This document shows, piece after piece, positions 40,428 to 51,300 of a DNA stretch of 64,000 nucleotides (position 1 is its first letter; the number at the start of each line of letters is the position of its first letter). The notes under the pieces were generated by a model. The model was not told the DNA's origin and searched no databases. It saw nothing but the letters and a program-made list of their open reading frames with translations. Source of the DNA: Chionoecetes opilio (lineage: Eukaryota > Arthropoda > Malacostraca > Decapoda > Majidae). The position numbers and the translations under genes are program-made. The stretch spans positions 165,001 through 229,000 of the forward strand of contig JACEEZ010025386.1 in assembly GCA_016584305.1 (NCBI GenBank), written 5' to 3'.

Positions 40428-42832
40428 GCTGGTGCTGGTGGTGGTGGTGGTGGTGGTGGTGGTTGCTTGACAGAGAAAGAAGGTTTTGGATCATTGGAAT
40501 CTTGGTATCTGTGCTTTCTTTATATTTGCTTTGTTTTATGCATTGTGGCATTAGAACATAAGAAAATAAGGAAGCTACAAGAAGCCGTGAGACCTACACG
40601 TGGTAGTTCCTGTAAGTTGTTGTTTAAAGTTGTCATTATTGGAAGGACTATTGATATGCTGCAAAGTTTAGTCTAGTTGCAGCATTTAGGAGTGTGTCAT
40701 TACAGGAACTACAGTAGGTTTCAGGGCCTTTTGTAGCTTCCTTATTTTCTTATATTCTCATGTTCTTATTACCATTATCATTGTTGTTATTAGCAGTGAT
40801 GTGACTAGTGCAATGCAATCAAGGCCTGAGCCACACTAAGATCAGTGCTACGTGCCCCAGGTTCTCCATGTGGCTGCACGGGCTGAGTGTGTACGTGAAC
40901 GAGGAACGCACTCGCACCTTCCTGGGCCTGCGTGTGTGTCAGGGCCGGGCCGAACTGGACGAGATGGTGGCCGGGGCGGACAAGTGTCTGGCCGAGTACA
41001 GGCTGCCGCCCTTCTATAAGGTAAGGGGATGCAGGGAGGAGGGGAGGGAGAAAAGGAACTGTAGAGGGGATTAAGCACACACACACACCGCGGTGGTCAG
41101 GTTGATAGCGTGCTGGTCTCCCATTCTGTGGGGGCAGTTCGAACGGCTCCCGGGTTTCATGACAAATTCGGCGTTCTGAGCAACGCAGCGAGCCTCTCAG
41201 CCGGGGGTCGATAGATTTTCGAATTGAGCAATTCTAGGAGCATTTTCAGCCACATTCAAAGCCATATATAGGGTATATTTGAATGCCCCCTTTGATAAGA
41301 ATTTGAAAATGCAATTATTCTAGAAGCATATGAAGCCACAAGCAATTGGTAACTAATCTGATTGGCGGCCCTTGATTAACAAACAATTTTTTCGAAATAC
41401 GAGCAATTCTATGAGCATTTTGAAGCCACATTCAAAGCTATATTTTGATCATTAATTTGATTTGGCGAGGAAGATTTGGCGCTCCCTTGAGTGGTGCCCT
41501 GCCTGCCCCACCCTGGATACACCACTGGCTAGAGAGGACCTGTATGTATGTATATGTAGGCCTGTATGTATAGAGTGTATAGGACCTGTATGTATAGTGT
41601 ATAGGACCTGTATATATGGGATGCAGGAGCCACAAGAGAACATAGGAAGGAACAAAAGAATACAAGACACCCGGAAGGATGAGACAAATACAGATCTCCC
41701 TAGCTGTGTATTGACGAGTGGAGTAACCTGGACAAGGAAAGAGTACAAACCAAGAGTATTCAAGAGTTCTAAGTAAAGACTGACCCAATAAGACATGGAA
41801 ACGGAACCCTGCTAGTACATAATAACTCCTTTCCCATACATCACAACAACTGTACTCGCCGCATGTTAAGTTGGCAAAAATGTGGCCCTTCACTCCCCTC
41901 TTCCGAATGCACGGGATTGGTGTTGGGTGTTGGGAGTTGGGGCTTTAGGGCAGTACTTGGAGTAAGGCATTCTCACCCAACACCCAACACCTCAGCCCAT
42001 CCCGTGCATTCGGAAGGGGGGAGTGAAGGGCCCACATTTTTGCCAACTTAACGTGAGGCGAGTATAGGTAAACACAGCATCAAGAAACCAGCACTGAGGC
42101 ATGGAGGAACAGACATGGAGGTGGTGCAAGCAAGGAACATCTATGACTGTGATTAGAAGACCTAGTTGCATGGAGAGAGGACATTATGGACTTACTTCAA
42201 TTCCTGCAGCTTCAATGGAACAATAAATATGGCATTGGTACAAGCAAGGAAGTATGATTAAAAGACTTAGTTGCATGGAGACAGGACCTTATGGACTTAC
42301 CTCATATCCTGTACAATTAAGTCAATAACCAACCCTCTCACCCCAGCACCCATTCCCTCACATAAGAAAATAAGGAAGCTACAAGAGGCTGGGAGACCTA
42401 CACGTGATAGTTCCTGTTACTTAAAGCACTACCCACCTCATCCATCCTAATATCCAGCCCTTAAGCTCCCTAATATCGCCGACCACAACATAAGAAAATA
42501 AGGAAGCTACAAGAGGCTGGGAGACCTACACGTGGTAGTTCCTGCTACTTAAAACACTACCCACCTTTCATCCCCATCCATGAAATTATCCAGCCTCCTT
42601 TTAAAGCTCCCTATTACTCCGCCACCCTCTCACCAGGAGGCTCTACCACGCAGATGCTGGGGCCCGGGATGTTCCGACAGCATAGCTGCGTCGCCTCCTG
42701 CCGCAGCTGGAGAACCTGTGCAGCCAGTACTTTAGCGTGGAGACGGAGATGCGGACATTTGAGGTCTCCGCACTGCTCTTCAAGACGGGAAACAGAATGC
42801 ACACGCTGAACCTCAGATCTCAGGAAAACTAG
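36854..42832 (+). CDS. USB1: U6 snRNA phosphodiesterase (3'-5' exonuclease), 5 exons
   Basis: Nuclear 2H-family phosphodiesterase that trims the U6 snRNA 3' oligo-U tail and leaves a terminal phosphate (family knowledge). Exons: 36854-37137, 39320-39450, 39991-40183, 40861-41020, 42639-42832. The start ATG (GTAATGG) opens MATGRGALCLLQNYSSDSDG, a low-complexity basic/Ser-rich N-terminus like that of other USB1 proteins. Exon 2 carries [20 protein letters not shown], the family signature. Exon 3 carries the first catalytic HxS (ELHVSLSR; His codon 40092-40094). Exon 4 has YVNEERTRTFLGLRV. Exon 5 should carry the second HxS, but its start is damaged (separate entry), while LLPQLENLCSQYFSVETEMR and FKTGNRMHTLNLR are clear. 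About 320 residues against 265 in human, the difference mainly in the N-terminal region. Confidence 0.93.
37283..37706. mobile_element. Foldback element, about 100-bp arms
   Basis: The left arm TAGAGTCCTTTCCTGCCCTC, CCAGACCTTCACAGATCCCT is inverted at the right (AGGGATCTGTGAAGGTCTGG, GGGCGGGAAAGGACTCTATA). The loop includes TTAGGTTAGG-type motifs near 37490-37525. Confidence 0.75.
37747..38643. mobile_element. TIR element filled with a telomere-like minisatellite, copy 1
   Basis: Left end GGATACAGTTGATTCGGGCC continuing AGTTGAATCAGGCCGCCTAT; right end is its inverse (ATAGGCGGCCTGTTTCAACT ... AATCAACGGATCC), about 60-base TIRs. A perfect 10-base direct repeat CCTCTGCGTC flanks it (37737-37746 and 38644-38653), consistent with a target duplication. 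The body is about 25 units of CCTTAACCACAAAGTATA plus CCTAACCTAA; CCTAA is the complement of the arthropod telomere repeat TTAGG. Related copy at 56984-57438. No coding sequence. Confidence 0.85.
38764..38966. mobile_element. Small TIR element (about 200 bp)
   Basis: The left end GAGACACTGACTATTTTTTC is inverted at the right (AAAAATTAGTCAGGGTCTC). Shares its left end with the outer arm of the nested complex. A-rich core. Confidence 0.55.
39035..39243. mobile_element. PiggyBac-like MITE (family T), inserted in CCTAA repeats
   Basis: TTAACCCCTTGAGGCCCAGA to GGGCGTGAAGGGGTTAA; the left flank is CCTAACCTAACCTAACTTAA. Confidence 0.8.
39451..39990 (-). mobile_element. GT run and SINE family A (reverse copy)
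   Basis: GT microsatellite (39452-39603) followed by a minus-strand SINE at 39612-39912: ATTCATCTAGTTGTATG, TTACAGGGCCTGAGCTACAC, GGGATCGAACCCGGGA (B box) and CGTGCTAACCACTACACTAC (A box region). The A-box end is triplicated (39887-39955). Confidence 0.85.
40184..40860. other. USB1 intron 3
   Basis: A partial TAACGAGGTGAAAA-type element (40228-40335; family E), a GGT array with GCT variants (40383-40463), and two pieces of the AGGAAGCTACAAGA-type retroelement in opposite orientation (40557-40620, 40708-40770). Confidence 0.7.
41085..41460 (+). mobile_element. tRNA-like SINE head and local repeat
   Basis: GTTGATAGCGTGCTGGTCTC and AGTTCGAACGGCTCCCGGG at 41100-41155 resemble A and B boxes of a tRNA-derived SINE. 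41220-41460 contains a duplicated AGCAATTCTAGGAGCATTTT segment (41227 and 41402). Confidence 0.5.
41626..41840 (+). mobile_element. LINE 3' tail (family 1)
   Basis: Remnant coding DAGATREHRKEQKNTRHPEG, then WSNLDKERVQTKSIQEF, interrupted by stops. It corresponds to the remnant at 1500-1775. Confidence 0.6.
41852..42066. mobile_element. Foldback element with CTCGCCGCATGTTAAGTTGG ends
   Basis: The left arm GTACTCGCCGCATGTTAAGT, TGTGGCCCTTCACTCCCCTC, CGAATGCACGGGAT is inverted at the right (ATCCCGTGCATTCGG, ACTTAACGTGAGGCGAGTAT). Arms about 85 bases, short GTTGGGTGTTGGG loop. A shorter relative lies at 63133-63204. Confidence 0.8.
42067..42638. mobile_element. Retroelement fragments up to the USB1 exon 5 acceptor
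   Basis: A duplicated ACCTAGTTGCATGGAGA block (42160 and 42267), then two tandem copies of AAGAAAATAAGGAAGCTACA ... CACGTGGTAGTTCCTG plus ACTACCCACC and CTTTTAAAGCTCCCTA. The final acceptor (CTCTCACCAG at 42638) is immediately downstream of the repeat sequence. Confidence 0.65.
42639..42832 (+). other. USB1: USB1 exon 5 with damaged 5' part
   Basis: From LRRLLPQLENLC onward the frame is open to the TAG at 42830-42832. Upstream, the same frame contains TAG at 42683-42685, and the region that should carry FH-x-S shows CAC GCA GAT (42649-42657) with no Ser. 194 bases is not phase-consistent, so at least one net base is missing. Either several small sequence errors or real loss of the second catalytic motif. 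Confidence 0.75.
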
Positions 42833-42836
42833 CCAC

Positions 42837-42932
42837 ACCACACAAGACACACACACACACACCAACACACACACACAACAGACACACACACACACACACA
42901 CACCACACACACACCACACACACACACACACA

Positions 42933-43020
<88 letters not shown>

Positions 43021-43146
43021 CCAGGACACAAGACACGAGAGGTCATAGCAAGAAGTTGAAAAGCACCACATGTAAAAGAAATATCAAGCAATATATGTAG
43101 TCACCCTACGGATCTATTGAACTGTGAACCTCCACACACACACACA

Positions 43147-43220
<74 letters not shown>

Positions 43221-43488
43221 ACACACACACACACACAGCCCCTTCCTAAACACAAGTTCCCTTCGCGGTGCACCCAGGGACATAGCAAGGAAGGGGTGTG
43301 AGCGAGTCAGATACCTGTGTGGTCAGATCAGCGCCCGCCGTTTGCTGTCTACGGGGAGTGGGTCGCCACCGCTGTCGTATCGCTGTTTGTTGACTTCTAC
43401 ATTTTCTCTGATCTTTCCTTTATTTCATGAGTGAGGGAAGGTTGTCATGCGGTCATAGTCAAGGGTATCTACTGCATGCTCACCTCGC

Positions 43489-43547
<59 letters not shown>

Positions 43548-43649
43548 CACACACACACACACACACAAAAGAGAGACAGACAGATATACGGTGAGACAGA
43601 GAGAGAGGAAATTGACAGACAAGTTAAAACACACTCACACACTTAAACG

Positions 43650-43724
<75 letters not shown>

Positions 43725-43725
43725 C
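42837..43725. repeat. Cluster of CA microsatellites with a LINE fragment
   Basis: CA runs at 42846-43017, 43131-43240, 43491-43566 and 43652-43720. Between them 43020-43120 encodes DTRGHSKKLKSTTCKRNIKQ, another family 1 LINE C-terminal scrap. Val/Cys or Thr/His frames here are artefacts. Confidence 0.85.
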
Positions 43726-43922
43726 AGCCAGCGAACAAATACAAAGGCCAACAAGGTCACAAAACAGGTCAGGTCATAACTAACACAGATTCACAGCAGA
43801 TTAGAAGTCAGAATCATAGTTATGGATCTCGACAATGTATTTTATTATTATTTTGGAATTATTATTATTGGTATTTTGGACGTGTTTCTATGTCTAAGTG
43901 ATGAGAGCCTTGGGGGTCTGTG

Positions 43923-43970
<48 letters not shown>

Positions 43971-44280
43971 CTCTCTGTTTGGTTGAATATCCTTCTCCTT
44001 CTGCTCCTTCCTCTAAGATTTTGTTGCTGTATGTGTTAAGATAAAGTATGTACAGCCAGGTTGAACACACACACACACTCGCGAATCCTCGCGCTCCCGG
44101 GGATTTTTCACTTGACAAATTCGGGCGGTTACTGTCCTCCTTGAGCAAGGGGATGGGGTGTGTGGTGTGTGAGGTCCCAGCATTGCCCAAAGATCGGTAA
44201 TAATGAGCTCCAAGCTCGCACTGAGAGGGTGAAAACTGGCATTCGCGAGCCAGCTCGCGTGGACAAGACCATGGGTGAAT

Positions 44281-44335
<55 letters not shown>

Positions 44336-44925
44336 ACACACACAAAAGAGGCTTAATAATGGCAGGGTGGTGTATGTACATGTGCACTATAGTGGTACAA
44401 AAGTAATTCATATGTGTTTCAAAAAATGTGATTGGTTTGGCGTAGGCTGGTGATGTGGCTCTGTGTACAGTGTTGACGGTGAAAGTTGTGACCATGGTGT
44501 GGACGTACGTTTGCATTAGGGAGTGGCGCGGGGTGTTTGAATGCCAAGGAGGGAGTTGACTTTTTTTTTTTTTTTTTAAGATATTTTGGTAGATTCATGT
44601 TTTTTTTCTGTTTATTTAAAGACATCTTAGTAGGGTCTGTCCATTTATCTATTTTTTTTTAGGATATTTGGGAAGAATCTGTCCATTTTCTGTTTTCTTC
44701 AAGGACATCTTACTAGGATCTGTCCATTGTCTTGTGTTATCTAAGGACATTTGTGTAGGATCTATCTATTTCCTGTCTGCTACAAGGGGGAAGCTGATGC
44801 CATCCTTAGATTACCTCCCACACCCAACTCTCGCCTCTTATGCCAAGCTGTTTCAATCCTATCAACAAAGTGAGAACAAGTTAGGTGACAGCAAAGATAA
44901 GAGAGATGGCAGTGCATTTTTTAAC
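43726..44925. other. Intergenic: CT and CA runs and a 55-bp tandem repeat
   Basis: CT run (43926-43977), CA run (44281-44345), then about four units of AGGACATCTTACTAGGATCTGTCCATT type at 44577-44785. No gene recognised. Confidence 0.65.
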
Positions 44926-45390
44926 ATGGACTGGGCGACCAAAATGTCTCCTAGTGATGGAAAACTGTCGCCCAGTAAGAACATTTTTAAGCTACTGGGC
45001 GACAATTCATAAAATCTTTCCTGGATGCAATGGCTCATCTCTATAACCTTGTGCCATATATACCATCTCAGTTGTTTGGGTAGTGACAATGTGTTGGTGT
45101 CACTGCAAGATTCATAAGCACAGCATGGAAAGGGAGGGGAGGGGTCACACAACATACCAAATGGGAAGATAATACCAAAAAGCTGTAGTGTAACAGCTAT
45201 GCCTACTACCTATGCTATGTTATGCTATGTATGCTATGCTACTGTAGTCTATTTTTTAACAAGGCAAAAAAATCCTGCCCCCTTGCTGCTTACTGACTGA
45301 TATTTGATGCCAGGAGAAGGGAATACTAACTTCTTCGAAATTTCAGCTGTATTTTATCATAGTTAACCATAATATCAGGTAAACTAGGCA
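44925..45390. mobile_element. CTGGGCGAC element and family E fragment
   Basis: 44925-45045 is the reverse partner of the element at 28185 (TGGGCGACCAAAATGTCTCC, CTACTGGGCGACAATTCATA, GATGCAATGGCTCAT). 45247-45390 is a partial copy of the TTTTTAACAAGG-type element (GCTGCTTACTGACTGATATTTG). Confidence 0.6.
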
Positions 45391-45726
45391 TCCAAAAGGT
45401 AAAAGCAATGAACCATTATGTAAAACAGGCAAATTTATGTTTGCTTGTTCAGAAAAATACTATACCTCTTCTGATGTTCAAGCGATTGTCGCCACAGTAA
45501 ACTTGCATCAGAAGATGGACTTATGAGCAATGAGAGATTCTTTATAAAATGCATTCACCCTTCTGATGTGCATGTGAGTATGATTTGCTTGGGGTTTGAA
45601 TAGTTACCTATGTTTGTTGCGTGTCTTTAAGTGTTGGATGAGGAAGTAGGTGTAGAAAGTTCAGTATTGTCTTTGTTGTTGTGGATGACTAAATTAGGAT
45701 GGGGTTTCTTGTTTTGTTGTTCATCC

Positions 45727-45939
45727 AACCTCTTTGGAACCCAGACAACGTAATTTTCATTGTAATTTGGGTACCATTAGACGATTTTTAGTGAATATAA
45801 GCAATATTTTATAGCTATGACCTGTTTAGTATCCTTGTCCACTTAACTAATTTGTATATTCAGTTACTTTTCGTAATTGAATGGCTAACATCAGACGTTA
45901 TTTTATAGCGAAGGAAAGATCTGGGCGTGAAGGGGTTAA
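45727..45939. mobile_element. PiggyBac-like MITE (family T), copy
   Basis: Right end GATCTGGGCGTGAAGGGGTTAA-type intact; left end decayed (CCTCTTTGGAACCCAG). Confidence 0.75.
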
Positions 45940-46207
45940 AATCTTCAAACATTTCACCCTTGAGTTATCGTATAGCGGTCTTTTTCACCATCACATCACC
46001 ACCATTGTCTTCACCTGTTTTGCACCTTCAGGTATATCGTTTATTTATGCGAAGTGCGTGTTCAGTGCTTGTTTCCCTGCCCTACCTGACCCGTTTGCCA
46101 TGCAGGGAGCAGAAAGTCGGGTGTGAAGAGGGAGGACATATTTTTCCGTGTGTGTGTAAACTTTGTATTGTCTTGATTTCCCAGCTATCCTTTCACTACT
46201 ATGTACT

Positions 46208-46252
<45 letters not shown>

Positions 46253-46390
46253 AGCGACTGTTATAGGATGAGATAATAAATTGACCAGTGCAATACGTGA
46301 GCCTCCCTGCGTCTCCCACATATTGAATCATAACAGAAATCCATGTCAAATCAATATGAACACCTTGTTTACATTCTGGAACACTTTAAT
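45940..46390. other. Intergenic segment with CTA/ACT microsatellite
   Basis: Unique sequence plus an ACT array at 46206-46252. A 114-codon frame here ends in the array and has no recognisable domain. Confidence 0.6.
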
Positions 46391-46885
46391 CACAGCTGGG
46401 CACTAAATACAGGGAATGTATTTATATACAAAATACTAAATACATGGGAGAAATGTATTTAAATACTAAGTACTAAATACATTTTACGAATGTATTTAAA
46501 TACCAAATACTAAATACATCAATTGTATTTAAATACATTTGTTAATACATTTTAAATACACACAAATTTTTAACATGTCCAAAAAAAATGGATTTCCTTA
46601 GATTTTGGGTTTCCTTAGAAATTTCCTTCTCAGGCCTAAATTTTCTAAAATAAAGGAAATTTCCTTGCCAGTGGAAGCACTGGTTCACTGTAACATCAGG
46701 GTTGCCAGATAGTGGGGCGGGGTTATGGCCTAATTAACTTTTAAAAAAGTATTTACATTTTTATATTATGAGTATTTAAATACTCATAAAAGTATTTAAA
46801 TACATGACAACCAATGTATTATAAATACATTTCTAAATACACAAAGTATTTCAATACAAATGTATTTCAATAGTGCCCGGCTGTG
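46391..46885. mobile_element. hAT-like non-autonomous element, AT-rich
   Basis: Ends CACAGCTGGGCACTA and TAGTGCCCGGCTGTG are inverted (14 of 15). Flanks ACTTTAAT and CCTTTAAT form an 8-base near-duplicate, the target size of hAT elements. The core is dense in AAATACATTTAAATAC motifs. Confidence 0.7.
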
Positions 46886-47068
46886 CCTTTAATAGAAACG
46901 GCACCGTGGAGCATGTACCCAGAGATCATGAGAATGTCCAGGCTAAACAATATGATGATGAAGGAGGAGAGAAAGATATAGTAAATAAATCAAACAAATA
47001 CTAGATTGATAAAACATGATGTATTCAAAATGCATATACAAAATCACAGCTGTGACATCAATGGATTA

Positions 47069-47702
47069 CAGGCACCTCTCTTTTTACGCCAGTTTGAACA
47101 ACACGTTTTTGGATTAACGCGATGTGAAAAATGGAGCATTTTTTTCAAATTGTTTTTTATTTAGAATAACGCATATGCTCCAAGTCAAAAAATGCACGGC
47201 TGTTGCAGTTTGACAGTGGCCACCAGATGCCACCTGCTTTCCTGCACTTTCCTGCAAGGGGTTAATACTGGGTGATGCTGTGGGATAGCAGATGCTAGCC
47301 CACGGCGTCACCCAGTATTGACCCCTTCAGACCCAGAGCATAATTTCCATTGTAATTTGGGAACCATAAGACAATTTTTAATAGATATAAACAATATTTT
47401 ATAGAGATGACCTGTTTAGTATCCTTGTCTACTAACTAATTTGGTATATTCAGTTATTCTTTGTAATTTTATGGCTGGACAATGGACAATGTTTTATGGC
47501 CAAGGAAAGATCTGGGCGTGAAGGGGTTAACAACTTGTACAAAGTCTGACTCAGCCAATCTTACCATGTCCCAGGAGTGTATCATTTACATTTTACAGCT
47601 ATTTGTACTCAGTGTTAGGGCAAAATTATGTTCACACTACGCGACATTTACTTACTTGAGGTCTCCAGGGACACGACCCTCGCGTAAATCAAGAGGTTCC
47701 TG
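47069..47702 (+). mobile_element. Tigger-like TIR element with nested TTAA MITE, copy 2
   Basis: Starts CAGGCACCTCTCTTTTTACG and ends GTAAATCAAGAGGTTCCTG. The family T MITE sits inside at 47317-47530 (ends CCCCTTCAGACCCAGAGCA and GGGCGTGAAGGGGTTAA). The flanking halves match the element at 5198-5788 in reverse orientation. Confidence 0.7.
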
Positions 47703-47765
47703 AATGACTGAATATCTATCACATGAGCGGTCAGGAAAAAAAATGCATGAAGTAAAAAGACAGTA

Positions 47766-48058
47766 CAGTAAAACCTCTCTTATTCGGACCCTCATTATTC
47801 GGACTTTGACATTATTCGGACCTCTTTTATTTAGGGGTCGAAATATATATACACTAGAATTTTTTTTTTTTTTTATTTTTTTTTTTTTTTTTATTTTTTT
47901 TTTTTTAGGGGTCGAAATTTCCTAGCTATATTATATATATATATATATACGCGAATTTTTTTGTTTTTTTGTTTTTATACATCTCTCCATTATTCGGATC
48001 CTTGCATTACTCGGACCACTCCTTGGCCCAATTAGTCCCAATAGGAGAGGTTTTACTG
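47766..48058 (+). mobile_element. Pogo/Tigger-like MITE (family P), copy 7
   Basis: CAGTAAAACCTCTCTTATTC to ATAGGAGAGGTTTTACTG with TA flanks; T-rich core. It lies downstream of the TSEN2 stop codon. Confidence 0.8.
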
Positions 48059-48335
48059 TACTGTACATACAATCAAACATCCAAACGAGTGAGGCTGCAG
48101 GAAAAGTTATAAGAAAGAAAAAAAGTAACAATCAAATAAAATCCAGACAGTGAACACGAACCTATAGGGGAAAAAAAAGTATGGAGTAAAAATCCAGTGC
48201 ATACATACATACATACACATCCATTGGGGAGGCTGCAGAAAAAAGGGAAAAGAAAAGACAAAAGTAACAAAATAAAATAAATCTACATAATCAACAGTGC
48301 CTATAAAAAACAACACATCATCCACACTGTTCCAC

Positions 48336-51300
48336 TCATCCACTTGCATCGGAGGGCTTCCACCTTGCCAGCAGCACCTCCTGCACCTTCATCTCCTTCA
48401 GGCACTCAATGCGGGTGAGTCTCTGCGGCGTGAGGCTCCGGGGGCGCAGCACAAGGCACATCAAAGGCGTCTGAGGAGGCAAGGAAAGAGCAAAGAGTTG
48501 AAGTGACAAAACCAAAAGCCTGTCTGGGGAGGGAGGAAAAAACGTGAGTTGAAGTGACAAAACTGGAAGCATAGAGGAGGATAATAGGTCTCGTGGCCTC
48601 TTATAGCTTCCTTATTTTCTTATGTTCTTATGTAAAAGACACATATTTGATCAAAGGCGTCTGTGGAGGGACGGCAAGAGCAAAGAGTTGAAGAGATGAA
48701 GCCGGAAGCAAAGATGAGGAGGTGTGTGTTGTGGTGTGAAATTGAATGAAATGAAAGGATGAAGAATGTATAGGAGTGTTGAAGGATGGGATTTAGAAGG
48801 AATGAAGGATATTAGGGATGAAGAATGTATAGGAGTGTTGAAAGAAGGGATTTAGAAGGACTGAAGGATATTATGCATGACGTATTACTATTGCATTATA
48901 ACAGGAACACAGGAACTACCACGTGTAGGTCTCGCGGCCTCTTATAGCTTCCTTATGTTCTTATGTAAAAGACACATTTGATTTGTTGAAGAATTGAATC
49001 AAATGTTAAGGCTTTGTAAAGATAGATATTGATGGTTTATGGAAATAGGTTATTGGTTAAGTCTGTGTAATACTAATACCACCACCTTCACTACCACCAC
49101 ACCTTATTGACATGGTTGGCCATGCGCTCTGTGGTGGCCAGGGTGGTCCATTGGAGGGCGTGGCCGGGCAGGGTGTGGTCCGGGGTGAGGGTGTCCCCCC
49201 ACACACTGTGCACCCTTACAGCGTACTGGGAGTGGTAGAATGGAGGTCCCACTGGGTACAACACTGTGAAGGAGAGGCAGGCAGGGGTTACTTATGCATT
49301 AGTAAGGCTTTCTGGTTTTGATTGATTTCACTTTACTTTACTATTCATACTTATATCTATACACTATATTTACTATTTACTATTTATACACAATTTCTTT
49401 CTACTGTAAGTGACATAATGTATGAATATAATGTTTTTGTGTATGTGTGTGCATTTTTTTTCCGTTATCTTTTTCTATGACTAAAAACTTTTATTTATTT
49501 ATTGATCAGGTGTCTGTCCCTCCTTCTCCCACTCCCTATCTTCCACCACAGTCACCCTTACCATAATCCACCCCATACTTCAGCCCACCCTTCACCACCC
49601 AGCCCTGTGAGCGGAAGTGGTGGAAGGCGGCGTACTTGATCGGAAACGCCGGGTCGTCTTGGGTGAAAATGCGCCACATCTCGTCAATAGTCATTTCATG
49701 CGCGTCCTGTTGTTGCAGCGGTCGTTTCTTTGGCTCTGTGGCGGCTGGCGGGTCCTCGTGCGTGAGAACCAAGCATCCGAGGGCGTAGGAGAGGAATAAC
49801 GCCTCTTCTGGGAGCAGTGAGAGGTAGGCAGTAGTGTTGTCGTTACCTCCCTCTTGGTCTGTAGGTAACGTCATCACTGTTCTCCAAGGCTCTTCACTGA
49901 TCATCTCTTCTTTCTGTTCGTCTCTTCTGTTCGGTTGTCTGTTCAGCTCTTCGCCATCACTAATCACCTCTTCTTTATGGTTCTCTGTCATATCTTTATC
50001 GTTGTCGTCTGTTTGTGTCGTTATTGGTAGTTTTTGCATTGATGTGTTATTTTCCTTGCCTTGCTTCTCCTCGTCTTCTTCTTTTGTGTGTTTCCAATCC
50101 TTCTCTTTGTTTTGATGACTCTCCTCCTCCATTGCATCACTCTTTGCCTCTCTCTTTTCTCCTGGTTTCTGTTCTTTTATTATGTTGACAATCATCTTCT
50201 TCAGTTCTCCATCGTTGCTTTATTCTTGATATTCACTTCCTCCTCTTTCTCTTTCCTTCTATCTAAGTCCTTCACTACCTCTTGCTTCACCACTTCCTCT
50301 CCTCTCTCCAACCTCTCCTCTCCTCTCTTCCTTCCCTCCGCCTCCTTGCCTCGTGAATCTCCTTGAACCACTTGACGCTCCTCAGTCCCTCCGCCTCCAC
50401 CAGCCTCCACTTTTTGCCTCCCCTCGTCCTTCCACTCCTGCCCGCCACACTGTGGTGCCCAAAGTAACCCTGCGGAGGAAGGTTACGATGATGAATACAG
50501 TACAGTAAAACCTCTCATATTGGGACTAATGGGCCAAGGAGTGGTCCGAGTAATGCAAGGATCCGAATAATGGGGGGATATGTAAAAAGAAAAAGAAAAA
50601 AAAAATTCTAGGTGTAGTATAGTATATAGCTAAGAAATTTCGACCCCTAAGAAAAAAAAATTCTAGGTGTATATATTATAGCTAGGAAATTTCGACCCCT
50701 AAGGAAACAAAAAAAATCTACGTGTATATATTATACTAGGAAATTTCGACCCATAAAAAAAAAAAAAAAAAAAAAAAAGAGGAGGTCCGAATAATGAAAT
50801 GTCCGAATACGAGAGGTTTTACTGTACTGTAATGATAGATATAATGATAGAAACGGTGTCCAGTGAAGAGGTGGATTGAAGGAGCTGAGTACAGGGCTGA
50901 GAGTAAAGCTTGGGTCCCACCATGAGGTTACGGGCCACGTCAACCCACGTTAGAAAAAATTTCCTGACTGGGTTGACGCATTAATTTTTTCGCATCAACT
51001 TACGTCAGCCTGATCGCCACGTCAGCGACATTAATGCCTCGTCAGACAAAGACAGAGCCTCGTCATGACCACGACACTTGTCCAGGTAACTGACGTGGCT
51101 GTCGCAACAATTATTTTAGTTTTAAAAAATCGCACCACGTCAGGAACGAGGCCTCGTCAGCCCACGTTACCATAAAAGTCGGGACCACTTTTAAGTTGTG
51201 TTTTTACCTCGTCCACCGGCGTTAGCATAACGTGGGTTGACGAGGACCCGTAACCTCATAGTGGGACCCGGGCTTGAGGAGATGGAGGTGGTTGGGGCAC

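Noticed and set aside
45881..46271. 81- and 114-codon plus-strand frames
   Set aside because: Overlap a MITE end and an ACT microsatellite; no domain and no conserved motif.
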